A stretch of DNA of 51,941 bases from CAZSHX01 sp964606895 (GTDB taxonomy: Bacteria; Bacteroidota; Ignavibacteria; Kapaibacteriales; UBA2268), in assembly GCA_964606895.1 (NCBI GenBank), contig CAZSHX010000030.1, positions 1 through 51,941 of the forward strand, given 5' to 3'. How positions within the stretch are numbered: the first letter of the stretch is position 1; every line of letters begins with the position of its first letter. Below, one piece after another: positions 43,825-51,941 of the stretch. The notes under the pieces were generated by a model. That model was not told where the DNA came from. It searched no databases and saw nothing but the letters and a program-made list of their open reading frames with translations. The position numbers and the translations under genes are program-made.

Positions 43825-45687
43825 TTACTTAGTTGCAGTTTCCATCAATTCGTTCATACGGGAAACAAAGTCAGCCGGACTTTTCAAATATCCTTCGTTC
43901 AGCATGGAACCTTCGTATAACTGCATGATACAGTTCTTCAGTATCGGTGTTGAGCTGTTTTCAAGATTGATTCTCGATAGATTTATTATCAACTGATGGC
44001 TCGGATTAATTTCCAAAATTCGCTTGGAAGCGGCAAATTCTTTGTCCATCATCTGCATCATTTTTTCCATCTGTGGGTCTAATCCTGTTTTCCCAACAAC
44101 CAAAGTGCATGGTGAATCTACAAGTCTTTTCGATTCAACAACATCCTCAACGGCAGTTCCCAAAACTTCTTTAAATGTTTTTATCAATTCTTCAACCAAA
44201 TCTTTTGACAGCCGTTTGTCTGAATTCTGCTCATTTTTCGGGACTTCGATGTCGGCTTTGTCTATTGATTTCAATGATTTTCCGGCATATTCGTAAATAT
44301 ATGGAACGGTGAAAAGGTCAACCGGATCGGTAAGGAAAAGCACTTCAATGTCATTTTTTCGGAAAAACTCAAGATTGGGATTCTTTTCTATTGCTTCGCG
44401 ATAATTTCCACCGACATAATAAATTTCTTTTTGTTCTTCCTTCATCCTTGAGAAATAATCTTTCAAAGATGAAAATTCACCTTCAGGTATTTTTGAGGAT
44501 TCAAATCTTAGAAGTTCAATTATTTTTTCTTTGTTGGCATAATCGGAATTTAATCCCATTTTAAAAACAGAACCGAAATTTTTGTAAACAAGCATGAAAT
44601 TTTCTTTGTCATCCTGTGCCATTTCTTCGAGCAAACTAAGAATTTTTGAAGTAAGGATATTTCTGATTTTTGTCATAACGGGACTTGACTGAGTAACCTC
44701 ACGCGATACATTCAACGGAACGTCTTCTGTATCAACCACTCCTTTGACAAATTTTAAATAATCAGGGAGTAGCTCTTTGTTATCATCAGAAATGAAAACT
44801 TTGCTCGAATAAAGCTGGAGAGATTTTTCGGTAATATCCCTGAAAATCATGGGTGTTGACGTTTTGGGAATGAAGAGTAAAGCCTTGAAATTCAGGTTTC
44901 CTTCAATATTAAGATGTATATGTTTCAAAGGAGGTTCGAAATCATTTGTAAGGAACTTATAAAATTCATTAAGTTCTTCTTCTGTAATATCTTCTTTTTT
45001 TCTGTGCCAGATAGCAGCAACAATGTTCACATCTTCGTCATTGACTGATACAGGAAAATCCACAAAGTTCGAATATTTTTTCAGTACACTTTTCACTTTG
45101 TAATCTTCAGCAAAATCTTTGTACTCTTCTTTTAGTTTGAAGCTGATTTTAGTGCCGCGGGAGGCTTTGTCAATTTCTTCAATTGTAAATTTATCTTCTC
45201 CCTGGGATTTCCAACGGTAGGCAACTGAATCATTTGAAGCATTGCGGGTTTCAATTGTAATTTCGTCGGTTACCATGAAAACCGAATAAAAACCGACTCC
45301 AAACTGTCCGATAAGCTGTCCGTCAATGGTTTTGTTTTCTTCCTTAATATTTTTAAGAAATGCCAAAGTACCCGAACTTGCGACAGTTCCTATTTGAGAG
45401 ATTAATTCTTCTCGCGTCATTCCAATACCCGTATCTTCAATAGAAAATATCTGATTTTCTTTGTCCAAAGTAATTTTTATCTTCAAATCAACTTCGGGAT
45501 CAAGAATATTTGAATCGGTCAATCTGCGAAATCTGAATTTATTCAGTGCATCAGAAGCATTCGAGACAAGTTCCCGAATAAAAATCTCGGGATGAGTGTA
45601 AAGCGAATGAACAATAAGATGAAGCAATTGCTTCATTTCTGCTTTATATTCGAATTCTTGAATTTGAGCTTGATTTTCGTTATCCAT
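43825..45687 (-). CDS. htpG: Chaperone HtpG (Hsp90)
   Basis: A 620-residue Hsp90 family ATPase chaperone. GHKL ATP-binding motifs are ELVSNASDALNKFRF, EDTGIGMTREE and GQFGVGFYSVFMV; the middle domain has NVSREVTQ. The C-terminal dimerisation domain is intact and lacks a eukaryotic MEEVD tail, as in bacteria. It is a cytoplasmic folding and stress chaperone. It is a single gene with a GGAGG site before the start. Confidence 0.98.
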   Translation of the reverse strand: MDNENQAQIQEFEYKAEMKQLLHLIVHSLYTHPEIFIRELVSNASDALNKFRFRRLTDSNILDPEVDLKIKITLDKENQIFSIEDTGIGMTREELISQIGTVASSGTLAFLKNIKEENKTIDGQLIGQFGVGFYSVFMVTDEITIETRNASNDSVAYRWKSQGEDKFTIEEIDKASRGTKISFKLKEEYKDFAEDYKVKSVLKKYSNFVDFPVSVNDEDVNIVAAIWHRKKEDITEEELNEFYKFLTNDFEPPLKHIHLNIEGNLNFKALLFIPKTSTPMIFRDITEKSLQLYSSKVFISDDNKELLPDYLKFVKGVVDTEDVPLNVSREVTQSSPVMTKIRNILTSKILSLLEEMAQDDKENFMLVYKNFGSVFKMGLNSDYANKEKIIELLRFESSKIPEGEFSSLKDYFSRMKEEQKEIYYVGGNYREAIEKNPNLEFFRKNDIEVLFLTDPVDLFTVPYIYEYAGKSLKSIDKADIEVPKNEQNSDKRLSKDLVEELIKTFKEVLGTAVEDVVESKRLVDSPCTLVVGKTGLDPQMEKMMQMMDKEFAASKRILEINPSHQLIINLSRINLENSSTPILKNCIMQLYEGSMLNEGYLKSPADFVSRMNELMETATK

Positions 45688-45981
45688 GATTCCTCCTTAT
45701 TTGTTTAATAATTTGCTTAAATTTCGGTAGCTATGACGTTGAAAGGATAGTTTTAGTAAAATCAATTTGAAGAAAAGTTGATATGTGTTAATCAAATAAT
45801 TATTTGAAATTATTTTTCAGTATTATCTCAAGAAAGTACTTTATACAGTTCCTTACTGTTTTTCATAAATAAGACGAAATTTTACCAAAATATCGGTATA
45901 ATGTTGAATAAAGTTGTTGCATATGATATTTTCAATTTTGCTAACTTATTGATATTATTGGCATTTACGTGTATTTAAAAG
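45688..45981. other. Intergenic region upstream of htpG
   Basis: About 290 bases between htpG and tRNA-Arg. They hold the htpG leader (GGAGG before the start) and AT-rich sequence. No CIRCE element or gene was seen. Confidence 0.5.
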
Positions 45982-46055
45982 CGGTCTCGAGAGGACTCGA
46001 ACCTCCGACACCCAGTTTAGGAAACTGGTGTTCTATCCTGCTGAACTACGAGACC
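45982..46055 (-). tRNA. tRNA-Arg (anticodon CCT)
   Basis: The minus strand folds as a complete cloverleaf: acceptor GGTCTCG/CGAGACC, D arm GTTC/GAAC, anticodon stem CCAGT/ACTGG with loop TTCCTAA (anticodon CCT, reading AGG), and T arm GGAGG-TTCGAGT-CCTCT with one G-T pair. The discriminator is G and the CCA end is not encoded. It lies just downstream of the DUF494 gene. Confidence 0.95.
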
Positions 46056-46062
46056 AAATTGT

Positions 46063-46521
46063 TTAATTTATTGTGTCATGCCCTTCGAGCATGAAGCGGC
46101 TTCCGCCAAGATTGTTGAATTGTGCATTGAACACCACATTTGCCACAAATATCTTGAGGTGGTGGACATCCATTTTTTTCAGACCAAGCATTATTGCCCT
46201 GTCTATTAATGCTTCAATATGTTCATTGTTGACTAACCCCAAAGCATTGAGGGTAACAAGCTCACCCCAGGCTTCGGTTGAAAAAAGGTCAACTTCGGAT
46301 TCATGTAAAACTCTGAAAGATGTAGTTGGATTCTGCTGATCAAATGGAATGAATTTATCGGTGATTTCCATACGGTCAACAATCCAGCTCAGAGCAGTGG
46401 ATATTTCAGAATCCGTATAGCCCTGAGAAACAAGTTTATTTAGGTTCAACTTGTTGATATCATTGTTTATCCGAAGTTCGGACACCACATAAACTATTAT
46501 TTCAACTATTCTTTCGTACAT
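46063..46521 (-). CDS. DUF494 (Smg-like) protein
   Basis: A 152-residue protein of the DUF494/Smg family: the N-terminal MYERIVEIIVYVVSEL and the later FRVLHESE and TEAWGEL segments are family hallmarks, and the length matches. Smg is conserved in bacteria but its role is uncertain. Its start overlaps the stop of ybeY by one base, so it is co-transcribed with it. Confidence 0.88.
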   Translation of the reverse strand: MYERIVEIIVYVVSELRINNDINKLNLNKLVSQGYTDSEISTALSWIVDRMEITDKFIPFDQQNPTTSFRVLHESEVDLFSTEAWGELVTLNALGLVNNEHIEALIDRAIMLGLKKMDVHHLKIFVANVVFNAQFNNLGGSRFMLEGHDTIN

Positions 46522-46949
46522 TACTTAATCTGCTCTAATGTTTCAGAAATATATCTGTTTTCCAATTTTGTCATAATAATCTTTTCTCTTTTCGTTTTGT
46601 CATTATATCCAGCCAAATGCAAAGCACCATGAACAGAAAGCCTCATAAGTTCCTGAGTTAAGGTAACTTTGTATTCCTCTGCCTGCACTTTGGCTGTGTC
46701 AATACTTATATAAATCTCACCGTCAATTTCTTGTTCGTCAAGATTGAAAGTAATAACGTCCGTAGAACGATTATGCTTCAAAAAACGTTTATTCAATTCA
46801 TGTATATTATCGTCACTTACTAAGATAATCTTTACATTCGAATCGAAAATACTTTCACCGTCGAAGGTAAATCTCACAGAATCAATAATCTTTTTTTTGG
46901 GTATTGGTTTGAAATCTGTTGTGTTGAATAATTTTATTTGATTTGACAT
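46521..46949 (-). CDS. ybeY: Endoribonuclease YbeY (rRNA maturation)
   Basis: A 142-residue metalloprotein in the UPF0054 family. The zinc site reads HGALHLAGYND: His107 and His111 are present and Asp117 stands where proteobacterial enzymes have His, as is normal in Bacteroidota. It acts in 16S rRNA 3'-end maturation and ribosome quality control. It is in an operon with the unknown gene 2 nt upstream and the DUF494 gene overlapping downstream. Confidence 0.92.
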   Translation of the reverse strand: MSNQIKLFNTTDFKPIPKKKIIDSVRFTFDGESIFDSNVKIILVSDDNIHELNKRFLKHNRSTDVITFNLDEQEIDGEIYISIDTAKVQAEEYKVTLTQELMRLSVHGALHLAGYNDKTKREKIIMTKLENRYISETLEQIK

Positions 46950-46951
46950 AA

Positions 46952-47380
46952 TCAGATTATACTTTCGGTTAATGACAATTGCATAGCCGCCAATAAAACG
47001 GGAGAATCAATTTCTGAAAAATCTGCACTCAAAACATCGCGGCTTATATTTGAAAACATCGAGCAGTTGCACTCTCTGCCGATTATCAGACAAGATAGTT
47101 TGGTTTCTGTTTTATGAATGAAAATAATTTCGTCCGGTTCAAACAGTAAAAATCCTGAGCAATCGTGCAATTCAAAATACCCATGCTGAGTTTGAACGGA
47201 AATCAGCGAACCCGCATTTTCGTGCGACAACTGAGCATCATTATAGACTGTAAAAACAAGTGATTGCTTCGTATGAGGGTTGGTTAGTTTCCATGACCAT
47301 CCACGTGCAAATTCCTCATGATTTGTTCCCAGCATTTTTGAAATGCTTTCAATTTCTTCCGTTTTAAACTTATATCTCAT
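46952..47380 (-). CDS. Unknown protein upstream of ybeY
   Basis: A 142-residue soluble protein with no signal peptide or helix long enough for a membrane segment. It has four Cys, two of them in ECNCS. The sequence EFARGWSWKLTNPHTKQSL and the GYFELHDCSGFLLF segment are distinctive, but I do not recognise a family. It lies 2 nt before ybeY on the same strand, so it is expected to be expressed with it. Confidence 0.7.
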   Translation of the reverse strand: MRYKFKTEEIESISKMLGTNHEEFARGWSWKLTNPHTKQSLVFTVYNDAQLSHENAGSLISVQTQHGYFELHDCSGFLLFEPDEIIFIHKTETKLSCLIIGRECNCSMFSNISRDVLSADFSEIDSPVLLAAMQLSLTESII

Positions 47381-47559
47381 AGCTTCCCATAGTTTTTCAA
47401 TTATTGCTATTAATAAAAAAATAATTTATTAATTTCTTGCTTTACTAACAAGCAATAAAAAAAATATTTTCGTCTATATTTATATTTCATTTATTATTAT
47501 TTGAAAAAGTTTAGATTTTATTAAATTATGTAATCGTTTTTTGCAAAAAATAGAATAAA

Positions 47560-47826
47560 ATGCGACCGAAGGAATTAATTGAATTAATTTCGGAAGGAGA
47601 ATCCACTACTCTTGAATTTAAGCGTAAAATCAGTTCTTCCGAAAAAATAGCCAAAGAAGTAGTTGCTTTTGCAAATACTATTGGCGGATATTTACTCATT
47701 GGAGTTGACGACGACGGCACTCTTTATGGAATTGAAAGCGAAAAATCCGATACTGATATTTTGGAAAAAGCATGTTGTTTTCTAATTTCTCCTCCCATTG
47801 AACCAATAATTGAAATAGTAAAAATA
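47560..47826 (+). pseudogene. Truncated AlbA_2-type (Schlafen AAA-4-like) gene
   Basis: The frame starts MRPKELIELISEGESTTLEFK and contains KEVVAFANTIGGYLLIGVDDDG, the core of the AlbA_2 putative DNA-binding domain. After IEPIIEIVKI, where the family continues for about 100 residues, the frame runs into the antisense of the 3' end of the repeat-protein gene at 47827 and stops at 47979. The gene is therefore cut at about 47823-47826. Confidence 0.75.
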
Positions 47827-49866
47827 TTATATCTTAATAAATTTCTGAATCTGTTCTCCAAATTTAAGGAAATATATTCCAGCTTTCAAGGAAGATACAT
47901 CTATTTTCAATCCTTGAGTTTTTTGATTAGACGAGCTATTGTCGTTAGAAATATTCAAGGGATACGTTATCAATTTTAACCCCTCAAGGGAATATATTTC
48001 AATTTGTTGTCTATGAAGAGATTTCGCTTCGAAATTTAAAGAAACTTCTAAATAATCTGTTGCCGGATTAGGTTTGATATGAAAAACGGTTTGTATTACT
48101 TGTTCATCTTCAACATCAACGAGGGTTAATTCGGTGAGCTTGGCTTTAAATAATCCATTGATGAAATTTGTGCATGCAAAAATATTGTCCCCATAAATAT
48201 GTAAAGCAAAAATAAATTTATTAGTCAAACCAACATTCTTTTCTTTCCATGTTTTTCCCGTATCATTTGAAACAAAAACTCCACCTTCATTGGTTCCAAT
48301 AATAATATTATTTCCGTAAAGAACAATACTTCGAACCACTAAATCTATTAAACCATTATTTATTGGAGACCAATTACCACCTTTGTCAGAACTGATAAAC
48401 AATCCCTTTCCTTGAGTTCCAGCAAGGACGAAATCCTTAAAAAAAGCAATGCTATAAACGTAGATGTCTTTTAAACCTGCATCATTCCAGCTAAATCCAT
48501 TATTCGTGCTTAAATAAACTCCATTTCCTGTTCCGGCATACAAATCAATCCCATTAGTTGTCAAACAATTTACATACATTGAAGATAAACCAGCATCTCT
48601 CCAATAATTACCATTGTTGGAGCTGTAATAAACACCCTTGCCTTTTGTGCCGACAAAAGTATTATTGCCGTTTAACACAATACAATTAATGTAAGTCTCA
48701 ATCAATCCATTATTTTCTTGACTCCATTTTCCACCATCATTTGTGCTTACATAAACACCATTACCATAAGTACCTGCAAAGAGATATAAACCATTTGTTG
48801 CCAAGCACTCAATGTAAGAATTTGTTGTATCTATTCCATTGTTGACTTCAAACCAATTATCACCCAAATCAGTACTTTTGAATATTCCACTTTTATAAGT
48901 TCCGGTATAGATATTGCTTCCCTTGTTAGTAATACAGGTTACATCAATATTATTTAAACTGCTAATGAGAGTGAGCCAATTATAGCCAAGATCAATACTT
49001 TGATAAACACCTTCACCATTAGTTCCAGTTAATATTTTACTCCCGTTCCATAAAATACAATAAACACTTAAAATTGAAAGCCCATTATTTGATCGAGACC
49101 AATTTGTTCCAGCATTTGAGCTTCGAAAAATTCCTTCATCTGTACCGGCAAAAATATAATTATAATCTAGCCCAATACATCTGATATCCGAACCAATCAA
49201 ACTTCCGGACCATGTCGATCCATTATCCTTGCTTGTATAAATACTTTTACTTGTACCTACACAGATTAGGCTTTCACTAATTTTTATACTCTTGATAATT
49301 TCAACAACAGGAGGATTAAGATTAATCCAATTAACTCCATTGTTTGAACTCAATAATGCCTTGCCTAAACACCCTGCAATAACGGAGCTTCCATCAGTAG
49401 CTAAGCTGTAAATGGGTAGTGTCATATTTGTCATAAAAGTCCAATTGCTACCATTATTTGAACTAACATAGAGTCCACCTTCAGTACCCGCAAAGACATA
49501 GCTGTTATTGACAGCAAGGCAGTTCACGGAAAGAGGGTTCAGACCTGATGCTTTCCAAGTAATCCCATTGTTTGTGCTTATATATGAACCGGAGTCAGAA
49601 CCGGCGATTATATTGTTGTTGGAAATGGCTAAGCAATTAACCATCCCCGAACCTGAAAAACCACTGGTAATTTTTGACCAGTTAATGCCGTTATCGGAGC
49701 TTAGCATAACACCTGCATTGACACTGGCAATAATATAATTCCCCTTAACCACAATTGAGCTTGTCTTACTGCTAAAAAGACTATTGCATTGTTTCCATTG
49801 GGCAGAAAGAGGCGACAAAGCAAATAAGCAGATAATAACGATAATCATTTTCATTTTCATTTTCAT
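47827..49866 (-). CDS. Secreted repeat (two-component-propeller-like) protein with T9SS tail
   Basis: The start is taken among four in-frame ATGs spaced 6 nt apart (49866, 49860, 49854, 49848); AGGA lies close to the first and ideally spaced for the second. A signal peptide ends ALSPLSAQ. The body has about 13 similar units of about 42 residues with S-x-D/N-x-G-x-x-W and N-x-I/F-x-A-G-T-x-x-G-V-Y turns, predicting one or two beta-propellers. The tail begins IKPNPATDYL and ends AGIYFLKFGEQIQKFIKI, a T9SS sorting domain. It is the full-length relative of the truncated copy at 26627. Confidence 0.85.
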   Translation of the reverse strand: MKMKMKMIIVIICLFALSPLSAQWKQCNSLFSSKTSSIVVKGNYIIASVNAGVMLSSDNGINWSKITSGFSGSGMVNCLAISNNNIIAGSDSGSYISTNNGITWKASGLNPLSVNCLAVNNSYVFAGTEGGLYVSSNNGSNWTFMTNMTLPIYSLATDGSSVIAGCLGKALLSSNNGVNWINLNPPVVEIIKSIKISESLICVGTSKSIYTSKDNGSTWSGSLIGSDIRCIGLDYNYIFAGTDEGIFRSSNAGTNWSRSNNGLSILSVYCILWNGSKILTGTNGEGVYQSIDLGYNWLTLISSLNNIDVTCITNKGSNIYTGTYKSGIFKSTDLGDNWFEVNNGIDTTNSYIECLATNGLYLFAGTYGNGVYVSTNDGGKWSQENNGLIETYINCIVLNGNNTFVGTKGKGVYYSSNNGNYWRDAGLSSMYVNCLTTNGIDLYAGTGNGVYLSTNNGFSWNDAGLKDIYVYSIAFFKDFVLAGTQGKGLFISSDKGGNWSPINNGLIDLVVRSIVLYGNNIIIGTNEGGVFVSNDTGKTWKEKNVGLTNKFIFALHIYGDNIFACTNFINGLFKAKLTELTLVDVEDEQVIQTVFHIKPNPATDYLEVSLNFEAKSLHRQQIEIYSLEGLKLITYPLNISNDNSSSNQKTQGLKIDVSSLKAGIYFLKFGEQIQKFIKI

Positions 49867-50051
49867 TCCTGAACCACTAAAATTAATTGCAAAATTCTTT
49901 AAACATTGTCTGTATTCAAAAATAGCATTAAAAATGACGGCAAGCAAGAAATTTTATCATTTGCTTTAAGAATATTTTTGGAATTTAAAATAAAAAGGTT
50001 ATATTACATATTGCAAATTTATTATTTGATTTTTGTGTTCTGGAGAAAATT

Positions 50052-51910
50052 ATGACTATTTCAGCTAAAAGAAATGTATTCAAAAAAGTCCTCATTATCT
50101 ATTTCATAGTGAGTTGTTTTTTCCAGATTGAAATCTTTTCCCAAAATTATATTTGGATAGAACAAACTGCTTCAGGTAGTAGAACATGGACGAGTATAAC
50201 ATCTTCATCAGACGGGGCCAAATTATCAGCTGCTGTAAATCCCGGCTATATTTATACTTCTACAAATTCTGGAGTTAGTTGGACACAACAAACTGCTTNN
50301 NNNNNNNNNNNNNNNNNNNNNNNNNNNNNNNNNNNNNNNNNNNNNNNNNNNNNNNNNNNNNNNNNNNNNNNNNNNNNNNNNNNNNNNNNNNNNNNNNNAC
50401 TTCTACAAATTCTGGAGTTAGTTGGACACAACAAACTGCTTCAGGTAGCAGAGAATGGTGGAGTATAACATCATCATCCGACGGGGCCAAATTAGCAGCA
50501 GTTGTAAATCCAGGCTATATTTATACTTCATCAAATTCTGGAGTTAGTTGGACGCAACAAACTGCTTCCGGTAGCAGAGTATGGATGAGTATAACATCAT
50601 CATCCGACGGGGCCAAATTAGCAGCAGTTTCATATTTTGATTATATTTATACTTCTACAAATTCTGGAGTTAGTTGGACACAACAAACTGCTTCAGGTAG
50701 CAGAGAATGGTGGAGTATAACATCATCATCCGACGGGGCCAAATTAGCAGCAGTTGTAAATCCAGGCTATATTTATACTTCATCAAATTCTGGAGTTAGT
50801 TGGACGCAACAAACTGCTTCAGGTAGCAGATCATGGAGGAGTATAACATCATCATCCGAGGGCACCAAATTAGCAGCAGTTTCATATTTTGATTATATTT
50901 ATACTTCATCAAATTCTGGAGTTAGTTGGACACAAGAAACTGCTTCAACATGGACGAGTATAACATCATCATCCGACGGGGCCAAATTAGCAGCTGCTGT
51001 AAATCCCGGCTATATTTATACTGGTGTTTTAGGTTCTTCCAATTTGATTTATATTTCAAATGTAACGCGTTCCAGTTTTTGTGAGGGAGCTTCAGCTTCA
51101 ATAATTTTTACTGTTCTGGGTTCATACTCCCCAGGTAACACTTTTACTGCTCAGCTTTCAAATTCTGTTGGATCGTTTGCTAATCCTAAAATTATTGGTT
51201 CACTTAACAGCACAACAGAAGGCACTATAACGGCAAAAATTCCAGATACAATATCACCTGGTACTGGCTATAGAATAAGGGTAATCAGCAATAATCCGGT
51301 GGTTATTGGAACGGACAATGGATCTGATATGACAATTTCTACGAAACCATCAGCAAACATTTTTGGAGTACTGTCTGTTTGCCCTGGTAGTACACAAAAT
51401 TATACAGTTGGTGTTGTATCCGCAACAAATCAATGGGATGTAACAGGCGGAGTAATCAATGGCTCAAGTACTTCAAATTCAGTAAATGTTACTTGGACAA
51501 ACGAAAATTCGGGAACTATAAAGTTGACTCAAACAAATTCATCTGGATGTAGTAATTCTACGATTTCTAAGGTAACTATTGGAGGGAAACCAAATATATC
51601 AGGGGAGGTTTCAGTATGTTCAGGCAGTCAACAGAAATATATTGCAAATTCATCCACAAATTTTTATCAATGGTATGTAGCTGGAGGTACAATAATCGGT
51701 TCAAGTACTTTAAGTTCAGTATTAGTAAAATGGTCAAATGAGCCAACTGGGAGCGTCAAATTAATACAAACTTTAGGGGCCGGTTGTAAAGATTCCACTT
51801 CAATTGCCATTGACGTAAATTCTATTCCCTCGGTAATGATCATTGGTAGCAAGATTGTATATGAGCAAACATCTGAATCATATTCTGTTACTAGTGTAAT
51901 AATTCTTTGA
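50052..51910 (+). CDS. Tandem Asp-box repeat plus PKD-like secreted protein, interrupted by an assembly gap
   Basis: The ATG at 50052 opens a signal peptide (ending IEIFSQ). From 50150 to about 51040 the gene is made of 42-residue units (TSxNSGVSWTQQTASGSR, then W, then SITSSSDGAKLAAV and YIY), encoded by almost identical 126-bp repeats. Repeats alternate between a VVNPGY and a VSYFDY form. A 100-N gap (50299-50398) lies inside the array, and the apparent frame difference across it (frame 0 before, frame 2 after) is explained by the gap length. The last 300 residues contain PKD-like or Ig-like domains with repeated GxxSVCxGSxxxY and W-x-V-x-G-G-x-I-x-G-S-S-T motifs. No T9SS tail follows; the frame ends within a new repeat, suggesting truncation. 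Confidence 0.75.
50130..51030 (+). repeat. 126-bp tandem coding repeats
   Basis: ACT-TCN-NCA-AAT-TCT starts occur at 50256, 50399, 50525, 50651, 50777 and 50903. Outside the gap the spacing is exactly 126 nt. The last unit lacks three codons (GSR). Units at 50399 and 50651 are nearly identical. Confidence 0.9.
50299..50398. other. Assembly gap (100 N)
   Basis: A round 100-N run is a placeholder for an unsized gap. It falls inside the tandem array, where short-read assembly would collapse. Confidence 0.98.
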
Positions 51911-51941
51911 ATAACTTATAATATTTCGTATATTTGTATTT

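Noticed and set aside
45688..45981. Heat-shock operator (CIRCE) before htpG
   Set aside because: No TTAGCACTC-N9-GAGTGCTAA-like inverted repeat could be found.
46521..46949. YbeY with a lost metal ligand (Asp for the third His)
   Set aside because: As far as I know, Asp at this position (GYxDK) is the usual form in Bacteroidota, so it is not a defect.
50250..50490. Frameshift between the two parts of the tandem-repeat gene
   Set aside because: The frame change coincides with the 100-N placeholder and disappears if the gap is 83 plus a multiple of 126 bases.
50130..51030. CRISPR-like regular array
   Set aside because: The period is 126 bp, repeats are contiguous and encode 42-residue units in one frame; there are no spacers.

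Overview
The window is an AT-rich stretch of a Bacteroidota/FCB-group chromosome, most likely from the Kapabacteria/Ignavibacteria side of the group. Evidence for this is the run of large secreted proteins ending in type IX secretion (T9SS) sorting domains, the IgGFc-binding plus choice-of-anchor-D giant protein, the phylum-typical YbeY with Asp in place of the third metal His, and an arylpolyene/flexirubin-like ketosynthase cluster. The lineage is inferred from family content only. No T9SS machinery, insertion sequence, CRISPR array or phage is visible. A 100-base N run (50299-50398) marks a scaffold gap.

Layout. 0-4.5 kb: two T9SS cargo proteins, one Cys-rich and one a YCF48-like propeller. 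4.6-8.9 kb: housekeeping genes aspS (-), a DUF1003 membrane protein and glyA (+). 8.9-13.6 kb: a decay zone containing a MazE-like antitoxin with a broken mazF, a DUF4160/DUF2442 remnant, a DUF2281 antitoxin with an internal stop, two orphan T9SS tail fragments and an acyl-ACP thioesterase with an in-frame TAG. Two intact secreted genes, a zinc peptidase and a TlpA-like thioredoxin, sit among them. 13.6-16.9 kb: a peptidase/PD40/beta-barrel fusion. 17.0-26.1 kb: glnS followed by a tightly packed minus-strand operon of thioesterase, ketosynthase, half-ketosynthase, ACP, ketosynthase, Cys-less ketosynthase, polysaccharide deacetylase, LolA-like protein, lipoprotein and FabZ-like dehydratase. 26.1-28.9 kb: a junction of two truncated genes (propeller and ActA-like cytochrome), an intergenic region rich in hairpins, and a second Cys-rich T9SS protein. 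29-38.9 kb: a propeller, a DEAD-box helicase, a DCC-family protein, a membrane protein, an RluA-type pseudouridine synthase and the 1441-residue surface protein. 39-43.7 kb: an M14 carboxypeptidase, mtnA, a scramblase-like protein and a small lipoprotein. 43.8-47.4 kb: htpG, tRNA-Arg(CCT), a DUF494 protein, ybeY and an unknown gene. 47.5-51.9 kb: a truncated AlbA_2-type gene, a 13-blade-like repeat protein, and a gene of 126-bp tandem repeats spanning the gap.

How it fits together. The ketosynthase operon has the parts expected to extend and dehydrate an acyl chain on an ACP and to move the product to the outer membrane (LolA and lipoprotein). It lacks the ammonia lyase, ligase, ketoreductase, acyltransferase and MMPL exporter of full arylpolyene/flexirubin clusters, so it is either a split cluster or a reduced variant. 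The secreted proteins form a second theme: seven proteins carry T9SS-like C-terminal domains, and pieces of these genes occur as orphan fragments or abut truncated neighbours. This suggests they are copied and recombined often. Palindromic repeats inserted in frame at the same place in two sorting domains, and an 8-C tract at the start of another cargo gene, point to active sequence change in this gene class.
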